Shown here in pieces: positions 6,601 through 11,743 of a stretch of 11,743 bases of DNA. The stretch is from a bacterium HR27 (GTDB lineage Bacteria > Chloroflexota > Chloroflexia > Thermomicrobiales > Thermomicrobiaceae): NCBI GenBank assembly GCA_002898975.1, contig BEID01000011.1:1-11743 (forward strand). The letters run 5' to 3'. The notes under the pieces were generated by a model, which saw nothing but the letters and a program-made list of their open reading frames with translations, was not told the origin of the DNA and made no database searches. How positions within the stretch are numbered: the first letter of the stretch is position 1; the number at the start of each line of letters is the position of its first letter. Made by a program: the position numbers and the translations under genes.

Positions 6601-7312
6601 GATCCGCGAACTCACTGTCCACTACGGGTTGCACGAAGCGCTGCACGAGGTCTCGATCGCCGTCGCACCGGGGGAAATCGTCGTCGTACTGGGCGCGAAC
6701 GGCGCGGGAAAGTCGACGCTCCTCAAGGCGACGATGGGCATGGTGCGACCGACACGGGGCCACGTCACGCTCGATGGGCTCGATCTCACCAGCCTCATCC
6801 GTCGCCGCCTGACGCACCAGATCGTCGAGCAGGGGCTGGTGCTCGTCCCGGAACGCGGCGGCACGTTCACCGATCTGACTGTCCAGGAGAACTTGACACT
6901 CGGCGCTTTCCCACGGCGCGCCCGGGCGCGCGAGGCCGAGCTGCGCGCGTTCGCGTTGGAGCTGTTCCCTCGTCTCAAAGAGCGACTCCACCAGCGCGTC
7001 GGCACCATGAGCGGTGGCGAGCAGCGGATGGTCGCAGTGGCCCGAGCGTTGCTCTCGGCACCACGATTCCTCCTCCTCGACGAACCGACGCTCGGTCTGG
7101 CTCCGGTGCTTGCCAAGCAGCTCCTCCGTGTCCTGCCGCAGATCGCGGCCGAGGGGATCGGGATCCTGCTCGTCGAGCAGAACGCCCAGCTGAGCCTCTC
7201 GGTCGCCCAGCGTGGAGCCGTGCTCAGCAACGGGCACCTCGTCCATGCGGCGAGCGCGGCCGAACTCCGCGATGACCCTGCGGTTCGCGCAGCGTATCTG
7301 GGAAGCGAGTGA
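6593..7312 (+). CDS. livF: Branched-chain amino acid-type ABC transporter ATP-binding protein LivF
   Basis: A complete 239-residue LivF ATPase. Motifs are Walker A GANGAGKST (K40), the Q-loop region followed by the LivF hallmark RGGTFTDLTVQENLTLGAF, signature MSGGEQRM with S140, Walker B FLLLDEP with D163 and E164, the D-loop region LGLAP, and LVEQN in place of the switch His, as usual in LivF. ATG 6593 lies inside the end of the livM-livG gene, an 8-bp overlap, so translation is probably coupled. It forms the ATPase pair with the LivG domain of the fusion. It resembles the partial LivF at the left edge in all visible motifs, but that copy belongs to another cassette. A stem-loop follows the stop. 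Confidence 0.94.
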   Translation: MLEIRELTVHYGLHEALHEVSIAVAPGEIVVVLGANGAGKSTLLKATMGMVRPTRGHVTLDGLDLTSLIRRRLTHQIVEQGLVLVPERGGTFTDLTVQENLTLGAFPRRARAREAELRAFALELFPRLKERLHQRVGTMSGGEQRMVAVARALLSAPRFLLLDEPTLGLAPVLAKQLLRVLPQIAAEGIGILLVEQNAQLSLSVAQRGAVLSNGHLVHAASAAELRDDPAVRAAYLGSE

Positions 7313-7313
7313 G

Positions 7314-7351
7314 GTCGCGGAAACGAACAGGGCCGCTTCGTGCGCCGCGAC
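7314..7351 (+). terminator. Stem-loop after livF, possible terminator or processing site
   Basis: GTCGCGG at 7314-7320 pairs with CCGCGAC at 7345-7351, and inside it CGAA pairs with TTCG. There is no T-run after the stem, so it may stabilise the liv mRNA end or weaken read-through rather than act as a classic intrinsic terminator. Confidence 0.35.
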
Positions 7352-7381
7352 ACGGTACGTTCAGCATATCGGAACAGCTCG

Positions 7382-7410
7382 TTGCGCGAGCGATGGTTTT
7401 TGATTAAACT
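7382..7410 (+). promoter_or_regulatory. Candidate promoter of the solute-binding protein gene
   Basis: TTGCGC at 7382-7387 and TAAACT at 7405-7410 are spaced 17 bp. The layout matches the liv promoter at 3836-3864: both have TTGCG in the -35 box and GAT just before a TA-A-T type -10 box. It would let the binding protein be made separately from the membrane parts, with a leader of about 170 nt. Confidence 0.45.
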
Positions 7411-7428
7411 GTGATGTCAGTAACACAG
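7409..7428. promoter_or_regulatory. Operator-like dyad over the predicted start site
   Basis: Half-sites CTGTG (7409-7413) and CACAG (7424-7428) form an inverted repeat with a 10-bp spacer, beginning at the end of the -10 box and covering the expected transcription start. A dimeric repressor bound here would block the promoter. The regulator is unknown. Confidence 0.35.
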
Positions 7429-7473
7429 AGTATCTTCAGAATTCTCCGCTCTGCCGAAAGGGCGGTACAGGAG

Positions 7474-7507
7474 TCGACACAGCCGCTGGCACGAGAGGGG
7501 GTGTCGA
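7474..7507. repeat. Inverted repeat in the leader of the binding-protein gene
   Basis: TCGACAC (7474-7480) and GTGTCGA (7501-7507) are perfect 7-bp inverted repeats with a 20-bp spacer. A second, weaker pair, CTCTG (7536-7540) and CAGAG (7551-7555), lies nearer the start codon. They could form RNA stems in the long 5' leader. No known riboswitch class is recognised. Confidence 0.35.
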
Positions 7508-7588
7508 AGAACGTATCCGAAACCTTCCCAGCGCACTCTGCGTTCTGACTCAGAGGTCTCACGCGACTGAAACGGGGAGGAGAAGGTC

Positions 7589-8935
7589 ATGCGCGTTTCA
7601 CGACGGCACTTTCTCGTGACCGCTGCAGCGTTCGGTGCCTCCGCGCTCCTCGCTGCCTGTGGTGGCGGTGAGGCGACACCGACGCCAGCTCCGCAAGCGA
7701 CTCCGACGACAGCACCGGCTGGTCAGCAACCGGCCGCGAGCCCGACCCAGGGTGCCGCCCCGGCAGCATCGCCCACAGTCGTCTCGACCCAGCCAACAAA
7801 GACGCTGCGCTTCGGGTGCGCCGTGTCACTGAGCGGGCCGCTCGCAGCTGGCGCCGACGTGACGATCGTCGCCAGCTACAAGCTCTGGCAACGGGACGTC
7901 AACGAAGCAGGCGGCTTCCAGCTGAGCGATGGTCGCTACATGATCGACATCATCTGGGCCGACGACCAGAGCAATCCGGAAGAGTGCATCCGTCAGACCC
8001 AGCGCCTGATCACGCAGGAGAAGGTCGATTTCCTGATCCCGCCGTACTCCACCGGCATCAATCACGCCGTGGCCCCCATCTATCACCAGAACGGGTATCC
8101 GCAAGCCGCTGTGGCCACCTGGGTCACCGCAGAAGACGCGCAGCGGTTCCCGTATTTCTTCAGTTTCCTCGGTAATCCAGACGTGTACGCGGTCGACGGC
8201 ATCGTCGGCCTGCTCAAGTACCTCAACGAGCAGGGCAAGATCGGCAAGCGGATCGCGATGCCGTACGTCGATGCCGAGTTCGCGCTCGACTTTGTCAAGC
8301 CGCTGCGCCCGGCCCTCAAGGACGCTGGCTTCGACGTCGTCTACGACCAGGGCTATCCGCAGGACGTGAGCGACCTCCAGTCCGTCGTGACCGAAATCAT
8401 GCGGCTCGAGCCGGATGCCGTCGTCGGCATCACCTACCCGAACGACACGATGCTCTATGTGCCGCCGATGAAGGTGCTCGGCTTCAACCCGCCGGTTCTG
8501 TTCCTCGCCAACGGTCCCAACTACTATTTCTTCTATGGGACCTACGGCGACGATGCCGAGGGAGTCATGGGTCTCGGTGGCATCGACGTGCGCAACCAGC
8601 AGATCGTCGATTTGTACAAGCGCTTCGCGGAATTCAACGGACAGGAAGCAGACCGCTGGGGCGGCCACGTCTACTACATGGTCGGCCAGGTGATCCAGCA
8701 AGCGTTCGAGCGGGTCGGCAAGGTCGACCGCAAGGCGATCGGCGAGGAGATCAAGAACGGCACCTTCGACACGGTCATGGGGCCGGTCAAGCTCACGAAT
8801 AACGTCTTCCTCGGACACTGGCTGATCGGCCAGTGGCAGCGCCAGCCGGACGGCAAGCTCGAGTACGTCGCCATCATGCCGCGCGATCGGGCTGCCGCCG
8901 AGCCGCTCGTCCCCAAGCCGAACTGGAAGAGCTGA
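7589..8935 (+). CDS. HAAT-family ABC transporter solute-binding lipoprotein (Tat leader)
   Basis: A 448-residue extracytoplasmic binding protein of the leucine/isoleucine/valine-binding (Peripla_BP_6-like) family. The N-terminus SRRHFL is a twin-arginine motif, followed by a hydrophobic stretch and a lipobox ending LLAAC, so C24 is the likely lipidated residue. Residues 25 to about 68 form a Thr/Pro/Ala/Gln-rich tether. The mature domain begins TLRFGCAVSLSGPLA, the typical first strand and ligand loop, followed by the DDQSNPEECIRQTQRLI helix and the FLIPPYSTG loop. The start is ATG 7589, with GGGGAGGAG at 7574-7582. Export folded by Tat with lipid anchoring is common in Chloroflexota and actinobacteria. 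It sits 276 bp after livF behind its own promoter candidate, so it is very likely the receptor of that importer. The ligand is unknown; amino acids, amides and aromatic acids are all possible. Confidence 0.92.
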   Translation: MRVSRRHFLVTAAAFGASALLAACGGGEATPTPAPQATPTTAPAGQQPAASPTQGAAPAASPTVVSTQPTKTLRFGCAVSLSGPLAAGADVTIVASYKLWQRDVNEAGGFQLSDGRYMIDIIWADDQSNPEECIRQTQRLITQEKVDFLIPPYSTGINHAVAPIYHQNGYPQAAVATWVTAEDAQRFPYFFSFLGNPDVYAVDGIVGLLKYLNEQGKIGKRIAMPYVDAEFALDFVKPLRPALKDAGFDVVYDQGYPQDVSDLQSVVTEIMRLEPDAVVGITYPNDTMLYVPPMKVLGFNPPVLFLANGPNYYFFYGTYGDDAEGVMGLGGIDVRNQQIVDLYKRFAEFNGQEADRWGGHVYYMVGQVIQQAFERVGKVDRKAIGEEIKNGTFDTVMGPVKLTNNVFLGHWLIGQWQRQPDGKLEYVAIMPRDRAAAEPLVPKPNWKS

Positions 8936-8951
8936 TCCGTGCGGGTACCGG

Positions 8952-8990
8952 GAACCGGGGGACGGGTTCCCGTCCCCCGGTTCTCTTTCT
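8952..8990 (+). terminator. Strong hairpin terminator between convergent genes
   Basis: A perfect 15-base inverted repeat pairs 8952-8966 with 8969-8983 (GAACCGGGGGACGGG and its complement, turn TT) and is followed by TCTTTCT on the plus strand. It closes the binding-protein gene. On the minus strand the hairpin also follows nrdB by 22 bp but has no T-run beyond it, so it is less convincing in that direction. Confidence 0.8.
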
Positions 8991-9005
8991 CCTGTTCCGG
9001 CAGCA

Positions 9006-9992
9006 TCACACCCGCTCGCGACCGACCTCGTAGTGCACGTTGCGCGCTTCGAAGAAGTTGACGATCTCCGGCACGTCGATCTGTGTCGCCATCCACCGCA
9101 GCGGGTTCGGATTGCCGAACGCGATCGGTAACCCAAGTTCTTCCAGGCGCCGGTCAGCGATGTACCGGACATACCCATTGAGCGATTCAGCATCGAGGCC
9201 GATGAGCGGCCGCGGCAGGACCGCCCGGTTGTAGGCTTCCTCCAGACGTACCGCCTCGCGAATCAGCTCGCGCAACTCGTGGCCGAACTCGGGTGTCATC
9301 AGCTCGGGATGCTCTTCCAGGATCGTCGTGATGAGGTGGATGCCGAACGAGAGGTGCAGCGACTCATCCTTCAGCACCCAGTCAACGATACTGCACAACC
9401 CGCGCAAGAGATTGCGCTGGCGGAAGGCCAAGGCTAGGGCAAACCCAGAGTAGAAGAAAATCCCTTCCAGGACGACGAAGTACCCGACGAGATTGCGCAC
9501 GAGTCGCTGCAGCCCCTCGACCGTCTCGATCTCCGGCGCCACCAGCCAAGCCTCGGTCAAACGCCGCTGGAAGGCTTCCTTGGCTGCGACCGCTGGATGC
9601 TCACGGTGCAGGCCGAAGACCCGTTCGCGGTCGAGCGGGAGCGTCTTGATGACGTATTCGAAGGCCATCACATGGTTGGCCTCTTCCCATGCCTGACGGG
9701 CCAGGTACAGGCGAGCCTCGGGCGCGGTAACGACCCGATAGAGGCTCAAGAGCAGGTTGGTCGTCACCAGCGACTCCATCGGATTGAAGAAGCCAAGGAA
9801 CATCTCGACAGCCTGCCGCTCTTCCTCGCTCAGCCGCTCGTGCCAGTCACGCACGTCATCGTGCAGCGGTACTTCCTCCGGGAACCAGGTGTTGTGTTTC
9901 GCCTGCTGCACGTGCGCATACGCCCAGGGATGACTGAGCGGAAACAGTTCGACCGCAGCGAGCGGATCACCACCGAGAAGCCTCCGGCCCAT
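9006..9992 (-). CDS. nrdB: Class I ribonucleotide reductase small subunit, class Ic-like (Phe at the radical Tyr site)
   Basis: A 328-residue ferritin-like R2 subunit, which generates the oxidising equivalent used by NrdA to reduce ribonucleotides. Metal ligands are E73, E104, H107, E176, E210 and H213. F111, four residues after H107, occupies the place of the E. coli radical Y122, and E73 replaces the usual first-ligand Asp. Both features match Chlamydia R2c, which uses a Mn/Fe centre. Radical-transfer residues are kept: W50, D209 and Y321 near the C-terminus. Segments such as GFFNPMESLV, VEGLQRLVRNLVGY and EGIFFYSGF also look Chlamydia-like. ATG 9992 is chosen because GGGAAGGGGG precedes it and it lies 20 bp after the nrdA stop; the in-frame ATG at 10031 would overlap nrdA. 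Gene order nrdA-nrdB suggests an operon. Confidence 0.95.
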   Translation of the reverse strand: MGRRLLGGDPLAAVELFPLSHPWAYAHVQQAKHNTWFPEEVPLHDDVRDWHERLSEEERQAVEMFLGFFNPMESLVTTNLLLSLYRVVTAPEARLYLARQAWEEANHVMAFEYVIKTLPLDRERVFGLHREHPAVAAKEAFQRRLTEAWLVAPEIETVEGLQRLVRNLVGYFVVLEGIFFYSGFALALAFRQRNLLRGLCSIVDWVLKDESLHLSFGIHLITTILEEHPELMTPEFGHELRELIREAVRLEEAYNRAVLPRPLIGLDAESLNGYVRYIADRRLEELGLPIAFGNPNPLRWMATQIDVPEIVNFFEARNVHYEVGRERV

Positions 9993-10012
9993 CCCGTTCC
10001 CCCTTCCCGATC

Positions 10013-11743
10013 CTACTGGCAGCTCTCGCACCCACTCTCGAGTGCGCAGGCAGCCCCTTCACGCGCCAACACTTCCTGCTCGACTAGTTGCACCCACTGC
10101 GGGCGGCGTCGCGCCTTGTTCACCGCGACCGTCGATTGCTCGACCTCCATCCGTGGCCGGACGAAGCAGTAGTAGGTACTCTTGAGGCCCTTCCGCCAGG
10201 CAGCGAGATACACCGCGCTCAGCTGGCCAGGTCGATCGGCCGCGTGGTAGAGGTTGCGGCTCACACCCATGTCGACCCACTTCTGCACCCGGGCAGACAC
10301 CTCAACGTAGGCCTCCGGCGGAATCTGGTACGCGGTCGGGAAGCGCTCCACGAGATCCGGTGGGCAGTCCGGCACGGCACAGAGGTCACCCCGGGCGGCG
10401 ATCAGATCGGGGAGCAACCGCTCCCACAGCCCCCGACGCTGCAACTCCTCGACCAGCACCGGATTGACCTCGAGGAATTTGCCGGAAAGCGTCTGGCGGC
10501 TGAAGACGTTCGCGTAGTAGGGGTCGAGACTCGGCGTCGTCCCAGCGATCAGGGCGATCGTCGCCGTCGGTGCGATCGCCATGACGGCCCCGTTCCGCAT
10601 ACCGCGTCGCACTCGTTCTCGCAGGCCCCCCCAATCGAGTGTCGTCGAACGATCGACGTCCACCGGGAAACCGCGCTCCCGTGCCAGCTCCTCGAGCGTA
10701 TCGATCGGCAAGACACCATTCGCCCAGCGGGAACGCGCGAACGTGGGGAAGGTGCCACGCTCGTCTGCCAGCTCCGTGCTGGCCAGGATCGCGTGATAGC
10801 TCAGGAACTCGGTGACCCGATCGGCCAGTTCCGCCGCTCGCGGATCGGCGTAGGAGAGCCTGCGGCGGGCGAGCAACTCGGCGAACCCCATCAGCCCCAG
10901 ACCGACCGGCCGGTTGCGCTGGTTGGCGCGCGCTGCCCGCTCCGACGGATAGAGGTTGACGTCGATCACATTGTCGAGCGCTCGCAACGCGAGATGGACG
11001 GTCTCGGCCAGTTTCTCCCACTCGAGTTGACCATCCACCGTGCAGTGGCGAGCCAGGTTGACGCTTCCCAAGTTGCAAACCGCGACCTCTTCGTGGCTTG
11101 TCGGCAAGAAGATCTCAGTGCAGAGGTTGCTCGAATGGATGACACCGACGCCGCGCAACTGCGAGCGGAGATTCCCGGCGTCCTTGAAGGTGATCCACGG
11201 ATGGCCGGTCTCCATGAGGCTGGCCAGGATGGCCAACCACAGTTCACGAGCTGGCAGGCGACGCCAGGCCCGCCGGGGGAGGAGACCAGCATCCGCCTGG
11301 GCGCAGAGATCACGATAGCGCCGGGCGAACTCCTGTCCGTACAGGTCAGGCAGCTCGGGAGCGACCGCCGGGTCGAAGAGGTACCAGTACTCGTCCGCCT
11401 CGACGCGCCGGAAGAACTCGTCGGGCATCCAGAGCGCCGTATTGAGCTGGTGCGTTCGCCGATACGGATCGCCCGCATTGCGGCGCAAGTCGAGGAACGC
11501 TTCGACCTCCAGGTGCCACGGTTCCAGGTAGACGCACATCGTCCCACGCCGTCGCCCGCCCTGGCTGATCGAGGCGATCAGCGCGTCGTAGAGGTGGAGG
11601 AACGGTATCAACCCGCCGCTCGTCCCGTTGATCCCGCGCACCGGCGCGCCGACCGCACGGATGCGGCTGACCGCGGCACCGATCCCGCCGGCATATTTGG
11701 CCAGCATGCCGAACTCGTAGGCCGAACCCAGAATGCTTTCCAG
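10013..11743 (-). CDS. nrdA: Class I ribonucleotide reductase large subunit, 5' end missing
   Basis: The C-terminal 576 residues of the catalytic alpha subunit, which reduces ribonucleoside diphosphates in the cytoplasm. The frame is open to the window edge, so the start, any ATP-cone domain and the first redox Cys are not visible. Seen in order are AKYAGGIGAAVSRIRA, QGGRRRGTMCVYLEPWH, the active-site loop NLCTEI at 11111-11128 (thiyl-radical Cys at 11120-11122, with the flanking Asn and Glu), CNLGSVNL with the second redox Cys, PTATIALIAGTTPS, the radical-relay Tyr-Tyr pair in STYYCFVR at 10169-10174, and a C-terminal CESC pair (Cys codons at 10028-10030 and 10019-10021) that would be re-reduced by thioredoxin-type donors. 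All catalytic landmarks in the visible part are intact. The partner nrdB starts 20 bp after the stop. Confidence 0.95.
   Translation of the reverse strand: MESILGSAYEFGMLAKYAGGIGAAVSRIRAVGAPVRGINGTSGGLIPFLHLYDALIASISQGGRRRGTMCVYLEPWHLEVEAFLDLRRNAGDPYRRTHQLNTALWMPDEFFRRVEADEYWYLFDPAVAPELPDLYGQEFARRYRDLCAQADAGLLPRRAWRRLPARELWLAILASLMETGHPWITFKDAGNLRSQLRGVGVIHSSNLCTEIFLPTSHEEVAVCNLGSVNLARHCTVDGQLEWEKLAETVHLALRALDNVIDVNLYPSERAARANQRNRPVGLGLMGFAELLARRRLSYADPRAAELADRVTEFLSYHAILASTELADERGTFPTFARSRWANGVLPIDTLEELARERGFPVDVDRSTTLDWGGLRERVRRGMRNGAVMAIAPTATIALIAGTTPSLDPYYANVFSRQTLSGKFLEVNPVLVEELQRRGLWERLLPDLIAARGDLCAVPDCPPDLVERFPTAYQIPPEAYVEVSARVQKWVDMGVSRNLYHAADRPGQLSAVYLAAWRKGLKSTYYCFVRPRMEVEQSTVAVNKARRRPQWVQLVEQEVLAREGAACALESGCESCQ

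Noticed and set aside
7826..9193. A 455-codon open frame on the minus strand opposite the binding-protein gene
   Set aside because: It is antisense to a clearly recognisable gene, crosses the terminator and runs into nrdB. Its composition (Asp/Val/Glu/Leu-rich without family motifs) is typical of GC-rich antisense frames.
9006..9992. R2-like ligand-binding oxidase (R2lox) instead of an RNR subunit
   Set aside because: V76 (E73+3) and Y171 (E176-5) match the R2lox cross-link positions, but Chlamydia R2c has the same residues. The overall motifs, the C-terminal relay Tyr and the adjacent nrdA support a true RNR subunit.
1..11743. CRISPR arrays, tRNA or rRNA genes, and insertion sequences
   Set aside because: No regularly spaced repeats, no tRNA-like cloverleaf or rRNA segments, and no transposase or integrase motifs were seen on either strand.

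Overview
This is a GC-rich bacterial window with closely packed genes and purine-rich Shine-Dalgarno sites. The solute-binding lipoprotein at 7589-8935 has a twin-arginine leader, a lipobox Cys and then a long Pro/Thr/Ala/Gln linker. Together with the overall base composition this suggests a Chloroflexota relative, perhaps of the Thermomicrobium/Sphaerobacter type. That is an inference from style, not from a marker gene.

Layout. (1) 1-3603, plus strand: the 3' end of a LivF-type ABC ATPase, then a 4,5-dihydroxyphthalate-decarboxylase-like protein, a tiny twin-arginine leader-like ORF that may be the stump of a lost binding-protein gene, a class II aldolase/decarboxylase-family protein, and an amidohydrolase of the ACMSD-like family. 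The amidohydrolase lacks the expected C-terminal tail. The enzyme families point to decarboxylation or ring-fission chemistry on aromatic acids. (2) 3604-3946: an intergenic region with several inverted repeats, a 13-bp tandem repeat and a good promoter candidate. (3) 3947-7312, plus strand: a compact transport operon of livH, a livM-livG fusion and livF, with overlapping stop and start codons. (4) 7313-7588: a leader region with a stem-loop, a second promoter resembling the first, and an operator-like dyad. (5) 7589-8935: the Tat/lipoprotein solute-binding protein, closed by a strong hairpin terminator. (6) 9006-11743, minus strand and convergent: nrdB, then the C-terminal 576 residues of nrdA, whose 5' end is outside the window.

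How the genes fit together. The binding protein at 7589 would capture a branched-chain amino acid, amide or aromatic-acid-like substrate outside the membrane. LivH and the LivM half of the fusion form the channel, and the LivG half and LivF power it. The cut-off LivF at the left edge belongs to a separate, second Liv-type cassette. The neighbouring enzymes suggest that at least one cassette imports an aromatic or carboxylic acid that they process.

The clearest notable biology is the ribonucleotide reductase. Its small subunit has Phe (F111) where the radical Tyr normally sits and Glu (E73) as first metal ligand, the signature of the Chlamydia-type class Ic (Mn/Fe) enzymes. I found no convincing wholly new system. 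The best candidates for follow-up are the class Ic RNR, the permease-ATPase fusion with an unusual ABC signature, and the two decay-like scars at 1739-1825 and about 3540-3603.
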